6,121 bases of DNA from assembly GCA_964512045.1 (NCBI GenBank), contig CAZEJK010000298.1:1-6121 (forward strand). Reading direction: 5' to 3'. Below, in pieces: positions 1 through 6,118 of this stretch. This stretch comes from CAZEJK01 sp964512045. Lineage in GTDB: Bacteria > Acidobacteriota > Thermoanaerobaculia > Thermoanaerobaculales > Sulfomarinibacteraceae. Every line of letters starts with the position of its first letter. Position 1 is the stretch's first letter. The translations under genes and the position numbers were made by a program. Below the pieces are notes generated by a model that saw nothing but the letters and a program-made list of their open reading frames with translations, ran no database searches and was not told the DNA's origin.

Positions 1-414
1 CGAAGCCCACGAACCCCCCAACCCGTCCCCTTCACCGTCGCTGCACGACCATCATCCGGGACCGGCTGCCGGCTCTCGGGCCCGGGGCCGTTGACCGCTG
101 CCGAGGCCGGAGCGCCATCGTGCTCCAACGGGATCTCTCCGCTCGCCAAGCGCTGCGATGAGCTTGCTACGGGAGTGTGCTCCACCACCATCCGCAAGAC
201 CACGGAGGCTCGGTCGAGATGACGTGGTGGGCGGCGCGAGAGGTTCTTTCGACAGATGCTCTCGATCCACCCAGCTTCGCTTTCCCAGCCGCCCACCCGG
301 CATGCGAGACGCAGGCCGCCACAAGTTGGTCCTCCCGTTCTTGTAGGAGCCTGCGCTGGCCACGGGGATCCACCAGCGCGCTGCTACGGTAAACTCGAGG
401 AACGCTCGAACCTT
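1..414. other. Leading stretch without a supported gene
   Basis: I see no gene I can defend here. Several frames stay open for 60 to 100 codons on both strands, as expected in DNA this rich in G and C. Their translations are Arg/Pro/Ser-rich with no recognisable domain, and none has a good ribosome site. A plus-strand frame is open from the window edge to a stop near position 222, so the tail of an upstream gene cannot be excluded. No tRNA-like cloverleaf was found by eye. Near the right end, TACGGT at 385-390 fits the TAnnnT form of a -10 box for the gene starting at 447. There is no convincing -35 box 16-18 bp upstream, so a promoter there is only a possibility. A 6-bp inverted repeat (CGAGAG 237-242 with CTCTCG 259-264, 16-nt loop) is no better than chance. 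Confidence 0.5.
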
Positions 415-429
415 GGAGGTTGCAGCGAC

Positions 430-450
430 ATGGCAGGACCAGTACCGTGA
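430..450 (+). CDS. Possible six-codon leader ORF overlapping the MgtC/DUF4010 start
   Basis: An ATG at 430 opens a tiny frame encoding Met-Ala-Gly-Pro-Val-Pro and ends at TGA 448-450. It is preceded by the best Shine-Dalgarno sequence in this area, GGAGG at 415-419, 10 nt upstream. Its stop codon overlaps the GTG start of the next gene in a GTGA arrangement, the usual geometry of translational coupling. If translated, it would deliver ribosomes to the weaker GTG start. Two of its six codons are proline. Salmonella mgtC is known to have short regulatory leader ORFs, one of them proline-rich, but this protein is only distantly related and the parallel is speculative. The frame is so short that chance is a real alternative, and the GGAGG might simply be a poorly placed site for the GTG. 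Confidence 0.25.
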   Translation: MAGPVP

Positions 451-1715
451 ACGAGCTCCTCACCACCATCTCCCCGGAAGCGTTCGGTTTCCTGCTGACG
501 CTCGGGCTGTCGCTGCTCATCGGCTTCGAGCGGGAGGAGAACCGCCTCCAGAACCTCGGCGGTACGTTCGGTGGGGTCCGCACGTTTCCGCTCATCGGCG
601 TGTCGGCGTACCTTCTCGTCACAGCGTTCCCCGACACCCGGCTACCGTTCGTCGCCGGGCTGATCGTGTTGGGCACTCTGCTCGCCATCTCCCATCATCA
701 CAGCATCAATGTCGAGTCGTGGGGCATCACCAGCGAGTTCGCCGGAGTGCTCACCTATGCGATCGGAGCTGCCTGCGCCGTCCAGCTGTACTGGCTTGCC
801 GTGGCAGCGGCAGTGGCGGCGGTGATCTTGCTCCAGGAGAAGCAACGTCTCAAGCAGCTCGTCACGGTCGTTCCTCGCCGAGAGCTGTCCACTCTGGCGA
901 GGTTCCTCGTGCTGTCGGCGGTGATTCTGCCGATCGTTCCGGACACCAGCTACACGCCGTTCGAGATCAACCCGTTCAAGATGTGGTTGGTGGTCGTGGC
1001 CGTCAGTGGAGTCTCCTACCTCAGCTACCTGCTCCAGCTGCGCTGGCGCCATCGTGGCATTCTGCTCGCTGGCATCCTCGGAGGCGCCTACTCCTCCACC
1101 GCCACAACCGTGGTCCTGGCACGGAAGTCCAACCAACGGAAGGTATCTGCCCAGGCCTACGCCGGCGCGATCGTCGCCGCCACGGGGATGATGTACCTGC
1201 GCCTGTGGATCCTGGTCCTGCTGTTCGCCGCTCCGCTGGCATCGCCACTGACCGTGCCGTTCCTGGTGATGGCGGCGCTCACGACCGGGTTCGGATGGCT
1301 CTTGAGCCGCCGCGGCGTCGCGAGCACTGAGGCCGAGCCCACCGAGGAAGGAGCGGCGGCCAACCCTCTGGAGATCACATCCGCGCTCACCTTTGCCGCG
1401 CTGTTCACCATCGTCCTGGTTGCGACGCGCTGGGTTGCCGAGCGTTTCGGCGACACCGGAGTGCTGATTCTCGCGGCCGTGATGGGAGCCGCGGACGTCG
1501 ATCCGTTCATCCTCGGCCTCACGCAGACAGCCGGCGAGAGCGTTCCGATGACCGTCGCTGCCATCGCGGTGCTCATTGCAGCGGGCACGAACAACCTGAT
1601 GAAGGGGGCCTACACCATCATCTTTGGTGACCAGAAGGTCGGCCTCCAGGTCATCGTCACCCTGTTGATCGCAGCCTTCGGCAGCATCCTGCTGTACCTC
1701 GTGGTTCCGGGATAG
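447..1715 (+). CDS. MgtC/SapB-type membrane protein with DUF4010 domain
   Basis: This is a 422-residue integral membrane protein that starts at GTG 447 and ends with TAG. The N-terminal part (about residues 10-130) carries the MgtC/SapB signature: a hydrophobic helix running into LIGFERE (24-30), then GGVRTFPLIG (42-51) and further helices. The second half (about 175-420) matches DUF4010, with the typical GGAYSSTATT stretch at 212-221 and a polar conserved loop with TNNLMKGAY at 381-389. About eleven or twelve membrane segments can be picked out. A hydrophilic Glu-rich loop at 294-305 separates two groups of helices. The role of this MgtC+DUF4010 architecture is unknown. Salmonella MgtC acts in low-magnesium and intracellular survival and on ATP synthase, but that should not be transferred to this protein. 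GTG 447 was chosen because the protein then begins just before the first conserved helix and has AGGA at 435-438 with 8-nt spacing. A TTG at 420 would add nine unsupported residues. The gene converges on the selenium gene downstream, so no operon partner is visible. Confidence 0.88.
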   Translation: MNELLTTISPEAFGFLLTLGLSLLIGFEREENRLQNLGGTFGGVRTFPLIGVSAYLLVTAFPDTRLPFVAGLIVLGTLLAISHHHSINVESWGITSEFAGVLTYAIGAACAVQLYWLAVAAAVAAVILLQEKQRLKQLVTVVPRRELSTLARFLVLSAVILPIVPDTSYTPFEINPFKMWLVVVAVSGVSYLSYLLQLRWRHRGILLAGILGGAYSSTATTVVLARKSNQRKVSAQAYAGAIVAATGMMYLRLWILVLLFAAPLASPLTVPFLVMAALTTGFGWLLSRRGVASTEAEPTEEGAAANPLEITSALTFAALFTIVLVATRWVAERFGDTGVLILAAVMGAADVDPFILGLTQTAGESVPMTVAAIAVLIAAGTNNLMKGAYTIIFGDQKVGLQVIVTLLIAAFGSILLYLVVPG

Positions 1716-1792
1716 ACCCCCACCCATCCACCCTCACTCGCAGGAGCGACAACGCCGCAGCCCGGCTCCGGTCTCGGTCCTGGCCCCGACAG

Positions 1793-1811
1793 CCGGATCC
1801 CGGCCATCCGG
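1793..1811. terminator. Weak hairpin between convergent genes, possible shared terminator
   Basis: CCGGAT at 1793-1798 pairs perfectly with ATCCGG at 1806-1811 around a 7-nt loop. It lies 77 nt past the stop of the MgtC/DUF4010 gene and about 50 nt past the stop of the convergent lyase-SelD gene. Because the repeat is symmetrical, it could act for both transcripts. A short flanking repeat (CGGCT 1763-1767 with AGCCG 1791-1795) offers a competing fold. There is no T-run on either side, so it is not a standard intrinsic terminator. Rho-dependent termination or simple read-through are equally possible. Confidence 0.25.
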
Positions 1812-1859
1812 TCCCCGGAGGATGCCTCGCGTTTTCGAAGATGCTGGATGCTTGAGTTG

Positions 1860-4079
1860 CTACGAGCTGTTCGATATCACTCGTACTCGACCCGAGCCCG
1901 AGCCAGTGACACAGCCGATGATCGCGAACGTGACGTCGAGCTCCCTGCTCAACCGTTGCAGCTCCTGCTCAGCTTCGGCCGGTACTGCGGCGAGCAGGCC
2001 CCCGGACGTCTGGGCGTCCGCCACGATGAGTCGCGCCGACTCGTCAACAGCGTCTGCGAACTCCGTCCACGCCTCGGCGAAGCGAAGATTGGACCGCGTC
2101 CCGCCGGGAACCTCTCCGATTGCAATCAACCTCGCCGTGTCCGGCAGCACCGGCAGCGACTCCACGACAACCTCCCCGTCCATTCGTGAGGCCGCCAGCA
2201 GCTCATGCAGATGACCGAGAAGCCCGAACCCCGTCACGTCAGTCACGGCGTGAGGCCGGAGCTGGCGCACGACGTCAGCTGCACGACGGTTCAGGGTGCG
2301 CATCATCGCCTGTGCCGCTGTCCAGCCGGCCTCCGGCGCCACTCCGTGCTTGGCTGCCGTGGACCAGATCCCGGCACCGAGCGGCTTCGACAGCAGCAAC
2401 AGATCTCCTGGCTGGGCACCCGCGTTCCTCCAGAGGCCCGACCGCTCGACCCTGCCCGTCACCACCCACCCGAACTTCGGCTCGGTGTCCTCGATGGTGT
2501 GTCCGCCGAGCACGGCGATCCCGGCCTCCTCGGCCACCTCGTTGGCTCCTGCCAGGATCTCCTCGAGCACCGACTCCGGCAAGGTCGCGATCGGGAAACC
2601 CACGATGTTCAACGCGAACAGGGGCTCAGCCCCCATGGCGTAGATGTCCGAGAGGGCGTTGGCAGCAGCGATCGCACCGAAGGTGCGGGGATCGTCGACC
2701 ACCGGCGTGAAGAAGTCGAGGGTCTGCACCAGGACCGTGCCATCCGACAGCTCCCAGGCACAGGCGTCATCACTCTGGTCGGAGCCCACCAGGACCTCGG
2801 GCCGATCCGGAACCGGCATCCGTGCGACGATCCGCTCGAGCACATCCGGCTGCAGCTTGCACGCGCAGCCGAGACCGTGGGTATAGCGAGTCAGGCGAAC
2901 CTTCTCGCCAACGCTCGTCGTACCGTCGGGCTCTCCCCGGTCGCCCGCCAGCTCCTCGACGACCTCGAGCACCCTCCGGCTGGCACGGTCCACCTCATCG
3001 ATGGTGGTGAACCGTCCGACCGAAAGACGGACCGTCCCCATCGCCACCTCTGTCGGCACCCGCATTGCAGCGAGCACCAGTGAGACCTCGACCTGATCGC
3101 TGTGGCACGCAGCCCCCACCGACAGGGCGACCTCATCCGCCAGGCGACTCGCCAGCAGATCCGCCGCCACTCCGGGGAACGCTACGGAGAGCGTGTTCGG
3201 CAAGCGAGGTGCTCCTTCAGCGTGCACACGCAGGGCCGGCCAGCCAGCGCGTAGCTGCTCGTGGAGTCGATCGCGCAGAGCGCCGAGCCTCTCCACCTCG
3301 TCCTCGACCTCGTCGGCTACCAGCGCACACGCCACCCCCAGACCCACGACCTCCAGCACGTTTTCGGTACCGGCGCGAACGCCCATCTCGTGTCCCGCTC
3401 CGCGGATGAGCGGCTCGAGCCGGACGCCCCGTCGGACGTACAACGCTCCGACACCCTTCGGCGCGTAGAGCTTGTGACCCGCCACGGTAAGCAGATCGAC
3501 CCCGAGCGCGCCCACATCGACGGGCACCTTCCCTACCGCCTGCGACGCATCCGTGTGCACCAGGCAACGATGCGAGCGACACGCCTCCACGATCTCCGGG
3601 ATCGGCTGGATCGTGCCAACCTCGTTGTTGGCGAGCATGATCGTGACGAGCACTGTGTCCGGCGCCAGCGCGCGCACGACGGCTTGCGGATCCACCAGAC
3701 AGTTGCCATCGACTTCGACAACGGTCAGCCGGATCCGTCCCTCCAGCTCCATCGCCCGCACCACCTCCATCACCGCCGGATGCTCAACCGCCGACGTGAT
3801 CACGTGCCCCCCACCGGCGGCCGTCACGACACCTCGGATCGCGAGGTTGTTCGACTCGCTACCTCCCGACGTGTGGATGATCTCCTCCGGGCTCGCGCCG
3901 AGGCAGGCTGCGATCTGGCTGCGGGCAGTCTCGATCGCCATCCGAGCCTCCCTCCCGAGGCGGTGCAACGACGATGGGTTGCCGTAGACCCCCGTCAGAT
4001 AGGGGCGCATCGCCTCCGCAACCCGAGGGTCCACTGGGGTGGTGGCGTTGTAGTCGAGGTACAGGAACGGCTCGCTCAT
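1860..4079 (-). CDS. selD: Cysteine desulfurase/selenocysteine lyase-SelD fusion (selenophosphate synthetase)
   Basis: This 739-residue soluble protein joins two complete enzymes. Residues 1 to about 375 are a class V PLP-dependent lyase. They contain LDYNATTP (8-15), SGGSESNN (71-78), His100 in VEHPAV, HTDASQ (175-180), GHK with the PLP lysine Lys203, RAGTEN (235-240) and the active-site loop GAACHSD (322-328) with Cys325. This half would draw sulfur or selenium from cysteine or selenocysteine. The loop and the RLSVGR-TT segment after it (351-359) resemble animal selenocysteine lyase more than IscS. After a linker (about 376-391), residues 392-739 are full-length SelD, which makes selenophosphate from selenide and ATP. 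They contain HGLGCACK (401-408; Cys405, Cys407 and Lys408 match E. coli Cys17, Cys19 and Lys20), the metal-binding aspartates near 437/438, Asp478 and Asp614, GGHT (525-528) and DAQTSGG (688-694). The residue often replaced by selenocysteine is an ordinary TGC cysteine here. ATG 4079 is the start because GGAGG (4086-4090) lies 6 nt upstream and the lyase homology begins at once. Whether cysteine or selenocysteine is the true donor cannot be settled from sequence. Confidence 0.95.
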   Translation of the reverse strand: MSEPFLYLDYNATTPVDPRVAEAMRPYLTGVYGNPSSLHRLGREARMAIETARSQIAACLGASPEEIIHTSGGSESNNLAIRGVVTAAGGGHVITSAVEHPAVMEVVRAMELEGRIRLTVVEVDGNCLVDPQAVVRALAPDTVLVTIMLANNEVGTIQPIPEIVEACRSHRCLVHTDASQAVGKVPVDVGALGVDLLTVAGHKLYAPKGVGALYVRRGVRLEPLIRGAGHEMGVRAGTENVLEVVGLGVACALVADEVEDEVERLGALRDRLHEQLRAGWPALRVHAEGAPRLPNTLSVAFPGVAADLLASRLADEVALSVGAACHSDQVEVSLVLAAMRVPTEVAMGTVRLSVGRFTTIDEVDRASRRVLEVVEELAGDRGEPDGTTSVGEKVRLTRYTHGLGCACKLQPDVLERIVARMPVPDRPEVLVGSDQSDDACAWELSDGTVLVQTLDFFTPVVDDPRTFGAIAAANALSDIYAMGAEPLFALNIVGFPIATLPESVLEEILAGANEVAEEAGIAVLGGHTIEDTEPKFGWVVTGRVERSGLWRNAGAQPGDLLLLSKPLGAGIWSTAAKHGVAPEAGWTAAQAMMRTLNRRAADVVRQLRPHAVTDVTGFGLLGHLHELLAASRMDGEVVVESLPVLPDTARLIAIGEVPGGTRSNLRFAEAWTEFADAVDESARLIVADAQTSGGLLAAVPAEAEQELQRLSRELDVTFAIIGCVTGSGSGRVRVISNSS

Positions 4080-4085
4080 GGTGCG

Positions 4086-4125
4086 CCTCCGTTGACGAGG
4101 ATACAGCGCTCGCGGCCTCGGTAAA
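4086..4125 (-). promoter_or_regulatory. Promoter and ribosome site of the lyase-SelD gene
   Basis: On the minus strand, GGAGG (4086-4090) sits 6 nt before ATG 4079 and fixes the start. Upstream of it, TATCCT (4098-4103) fits the TAnnnT -10 form. TTTACC (4120-4125) matches TTGACA at four of six places, with a 16-bp spacer. Transcription would begin near 4091, giving a very short leader of about a dozen nucleotides that just contains the ribosome site. The ribosome site is clear. The promoter boxes are a by-eye match in a GC-rich region and could be wrong. Confidence 0.45.
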
Positions 4126-4149
4126 CGCTCTCTACGATCCGGCTCCGCT

Positions 4150-4195
4150 CTCTCGTTGGTCTCGGTGAGAGTCCACCGGCTCTCGGCAGCTGCCG
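4150..4195. repeat. Cluster of overlapping inverted repeats in the divergent control region
   Basis: Four small repeats crowd into 46 bp. CGGCAGCTGCCG at 4184-4195 is a perfect 12-bp palindrome. CGGTG (4163-4167) pairs with CACCG (4174-4178) across a 6-nt loop. CTCTC occurs at 4150-4154 and again at 4180-4184, with one GAGAG at 4167-4171 between them that could pair with either copy. The cluster lies upstream of both predicted promoters, so a protein-binding site between the divergent genes is more likely than an RNA switch. If either transcript began further out, the mutually exclusive pairings would be in its leader. No known riboswitch class was recognised. Confidence 0.35.
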
Positions 4196-4244
4196 GGTGG
4201 GTGGCGCCCTCCACTCAGCACCTTCAACTTCGAGCGCATCATCG

Positions 4245-4307
4245 GGTTTGCCCCGGTTTGCGCTCGTGTCGTTGAGGCGATACCATCGCCCCCGCAGCGC
4301 ACGCTGC
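4245..4307 (+). promoter_or_regulatory. Candidate pruA promoter with nested direct and inverted repeats
   Basis: TTGCGC (4258-4263) and TACCAT (4281-4286), 17 bp apart, form the best promoter-like pair ahead of pruA. Transcription would start near 4293 with a leader of about 55 nt. The -35 match is only three of six, which suggests help from an activator. Two identical GGTTTGC copies at 4245-4251 and 4255-4261 are exactly 10 bp apart, one helical turn, and the second overlaps the -35 box. GGCGAT (4276-4281) and ATCGCC (4285-4290) form an inverted repeat over the -10 box. GCAGCG (4294-4299) and CGCTGC (4302-4307) form another at the predicted start of transcription. These are plausible operators, but the regulator is unknown. 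Confidence 0.4.
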
Positions 4308-4334
4308 ACCCCTGAATCACGCTGTATGCGACCC

Positions 4335-4342
4335 AAGGAGGT
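4335..4342 (+). promoter_or_regulatory. Strong ribosome binding site of pruA
   Basis: AAGGAGGT is a near-complete complement of the 16S rRNA 3' end. With GGAGG ending at 4341, it lies 6 nt before ATG 4348. It decides the start codon and suggests efficient translation. Confidence 0.85.
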
Positions 4343-4347
4343 GTCCA

Positions 4348-5979
4348 ATGCCGAACGGAATCTTCCCAACTCCCACACCGGTCAACGAACCGGTGCACAT
4401 GTACGAGCCGGGGACTGCGGAGAAAGCCTCGCTCAAGGCCAAGCTGAAGGAGACCCTCTCTCAAGAGATCGAGATCCCGCTGATCATCGGCGGAGAGGAG
4501 GTCCGGACGGGAGACACCGCCAAGGCCGTGTGCCCTCACGACCACCAGCACGTGCTGGCCACCTACCACAAGGCCGGTCCCAAGGAGATCGAGAAGGCGA
4601 TCGAGGCCTCACAGAAGGCGTGGCAGGAGTGGTCGGAGATGGACTGGCACCATCGCGCGGCGGTCGTGCTGCGCGCCGCCGACATCATCGCCGGGCCGAT
4701 GCGCGACACGATGAACGCAGCCTGCATGCTCAACCAGTCGAAGACCGCGCACCAGTCGGAGATCGACGCGGCGTGCGAGCTGATTGACTTCCTCAGGTTC
4801 AACACGTCGTTCATGCGGTTCATTTATGAGCAGCAGCCACTGTCGGTGCGCGGCCACTGGGACTACGTCGAGTACCGCGCGCTGGAAGGCTTCGTGTTCG
4901 CAGTCACGCCGTTCAACTTCGCCGCCATCGCCGGCAATCTCCCCACGTCGCCTGCGCTGATGGGGAACACCGTGCTATGGAAGCCTGCGTCGTCGGCCGT
5001 GTTCACCGCCTACAACCTGATGAAGATCTTCGAGAAGGCCGGCTTCCCGCCAGGCGTCATCAACTTCATTCCGGGCTCTGGTGGTGCGGTGGGTCGCCCC
5101 GTGATGGCCAGCCCGCACCTTGCGGGAGTTCACTTCACCGGCTCGACGCCCGTGTTCCAGAACATGTGGAAGACGATCGGCGAGAACATCGCATCCTACA
5201 AGTCGTACCCCCGGATCGTCGGCGAGACCGGCGGCAAGGACTTCCTCTTCGCCCACCCATCAGCCGACGTCGCTGCTCTGGTGGCTGCAACGATCCGCGG
5301 CGCATTCGAGTACCAGGGTCAGAAGTGCTCCGCGCTATCGCGGATGTACGTCCCGAGGAGCATCTGGTCTGAGTTCAAGGACCGGCTCATGGCCGAGATG
5401 AAGAGCGTCACCATGGGCTCACCGCTCGACTTCCGCAACTTCATGTGCGCCGTGATCGACGAGGGCGCATTCAACGACATTACCGGTTACATCCAGTACG
5501 CGAAGGACTCCAACGACGCCACCATCCTCGCTGGCGGCAACTGGGACAGCTCGACCGGGTACTTCATCGAGCCAACGATCATCGAGACCACAGATCCCAA
5601 GTTCAAGCTGATGGAGGAGGAGATCTTCGGCCCCGTGCTGACGCTCTACGTGTACGACGATGCCAAGCTCGACGAAACCCTCGAGCTGTGCGACACCACG
5701 TCGATGTACGCTCTGACGGGCGGCATCTTCGCCGACGACCGCGCAGCAGCGGCCTCCATGGCCAACCGGCTGCGGCACGCCGCGGGCAACTTCTACATCA
5801 ACGACAAGCCCACCGGCTCGGTGGTCGGTCAGCAGCCGTTCGGCGGCGCCCGCGCCTCGGGCACAAACGACAAGGCGGGGTCGTTCTTGAACCTCGTGCG
5901 CTGGGCCTCACAGCGGGCGATCAAGGAGACCTTCGCACCGCCAACCGACTTCCGGTACCCGTTCATGACCGAGGAGTGA
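4348..5979 (+). CDS. pruA: L-glutamate gamma-semialdehyde dehydrogenase (P5C dehydrogenase)
   Basis: This 543-residue cytosolic enzyme oxidises glutamate semialdehyde, the open form of 1-pyrroline-5-carboxylate, to glutamate with NAD+. It is the second step of proline catabolism and is also reached from ornithine. It is a single-function ALDH4/group 1 enzyme, close to animal ALDH4A1 in length and motifs, and not part of a PutA fusion. Visible motifs in order are TPFNF (187-191, oxyanion Asn190), WKPAS (211-215), the NAD-binding FTGST (263-267), GETGGKD (292-298, general base Glu293), EYQGQKCSA (321-329, catalytic Cys327), EEIFGPV (424-430) and a C-terminal block at 484-510 that includes INDKPTGS and QQPFGGARASGTNDK. 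That last block is highly characteristic of P5C dehydrogenase. The frame is intact, with a strong ribosome site and a terminator 21 nt after TGA, so it is probably transcribed alone. The expected proline dehydrogenase (PutA/PRODH) is not in the window. It diverges from the lyase-SelD gene, and no metabolic link between the two is evident. Confidence 0.96.
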   Translation: MPNGIFPTPTPVNEPVHMYEPGTAEKASLKAKLKETLSQEIEIPLIIGGEEVRTGDTAKAVCPHDHQHVLATYHKAGPKEIEKAIEASQKAWQEWSEMDWHHRAAVVLRAADIIAGPMRDTMNAACMLNQSKTAHQSEIDAACELIDFLRFNTSFMRFIYEQQPLSVRGHWDYVEYRALEGFVFAVTPFNFAAIAGNLPTSPALMGNTVLWKPASSAVFTAYNLMKIFEKAGFPPGVINFIPGSGGAVGRPVMASPHLAGVHFTGSTPVFQNMWKTIGENIASYKSYPRIVGETGGKDFLFAHPSADVAALVAATIRGAFEYQGQKCSALSRMYVPRSIWSEFKDRLMAEMKSVTMGSPLDFRNFMCAVIDEGAFNDITGYIQYAKDSNDATILAGGNWDSSTGYFIEPTIIETTDPKFKLMEEEIFGPVLTLYVYDDAKLDETLELCDTTSMYALTGGIFADDRAAAASMANRLRHAAGNFYINDKPTGSVVGQQPFGGARASGTNDKAGSFLNLVRWASQRAIKETFAPPTDFRYPFMTEE

Positions 5980-6000
5980 TCCCTCCGACGCTCAGGCTCC

Positions 6001-6035
6001 AGACCCGGTCGCACCCGCGCGACCGGGTCTTTTTT
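6001..6035 (+). terminator. Intrinsic terminator of pruA
   Basis: A perfect 12-bp GC-rich stem pairs AGACCCGGTCGC (6001-6012) with GCGACCGGGTCT (6019-6030) around a 6-nt loop. It runs into a T-tract covering 6030-6035. It begins 21 nt after the pruA stop codon. This is a textbook factor-independent terminator on the plus strand. Confidence 0.93.
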
Positions 6036-6056
6036 GGCAACTGAAAACCGCCGTAT

Positions 6057-6072
6057 CTTCGAGAAGTCGAAG
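6057..6072. repeat. Short perfect inverted repeat after the terminator
   Basis: CTTCGA (6057-6062) and TCGAAG (6067-6072) flank a 4-nt loop. There is no T-run, and the pruA terminator lies upstream, so a second terminator is unlikely. It could be an operator for a gene beyond the right edge, or chance. Confidence 0.3.
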
Positions 6073-6090
6073 CAAAGCGCCTGGGTTGAG

Positions 6091-6118
6091 TTCTAAGTTC
6101 TTAATTTTGAATTCTTAA
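6091..6118. repeat. AT-rich heptanucleotide tandem repeat
   Basis: Four 7-bp units follow each other without gaps: TTCTAAG, TTCTTAA, TTTTGAA and TTCTTAA, with consensus TTCTTAA. Only 5 of 28 bases are G or C, in strong contrast to the GC-rich window. The array lies within about 60 bp downstream of the pruA terminator and reaches almost to the window edge, so it may continue. It has no coding character. Heptamer arrays (STRR elements) are known between genes in cyanobacteria. I infer only a formal similarity, not a relationship. Confidence 0.6.

Noticed and set aside
420..446. TTG 420 as the start of the MgtC/DUF4010 protein.
   Set aside because: It has no ribosome site at suitable distance and adds nine polar residues that are not part of the family. 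GTG 447 fits better.
642..1727. A 361-residue open frame on the minus strand, and a 305-residue plus-strand frame at 413-1330.
   Set aside because: Both are shadows of the membrane protein gene. Their translations are rich in Arg, Gly, His, Asp or Glu with no domain, as expected from out-of-frame reading of GC-rich codons.
2205..4124. Long plus-strand open frames (2205-3083 and 3261-4124) opposite the selenium gene.
   Set aside because: They lie entirely antisense to well-supported catalytic domains, have His/Arg/Pro-rich translations and no ribosome site, and match no family I know.
69..4186. The 11-mer CCGGCTCTCGG occurs at 69-79 and 4176-4186.
   Set aside because: Two copies of a GC-rich 11-mer 4 kb apart, without shared flanks, is compatible with chance and has no structural context.
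4080..4214. A 45-residue N-terminal extension of the lyase-SelD frame from an earlier start at 4214.
   Set aside because: The extra residues are Arg/Glu-rich with no homology to the family, whose conserved region begins right after ATG 4079. That ATG has GGAGG at ideal spacing. The extension would also cover the predicted promoter.
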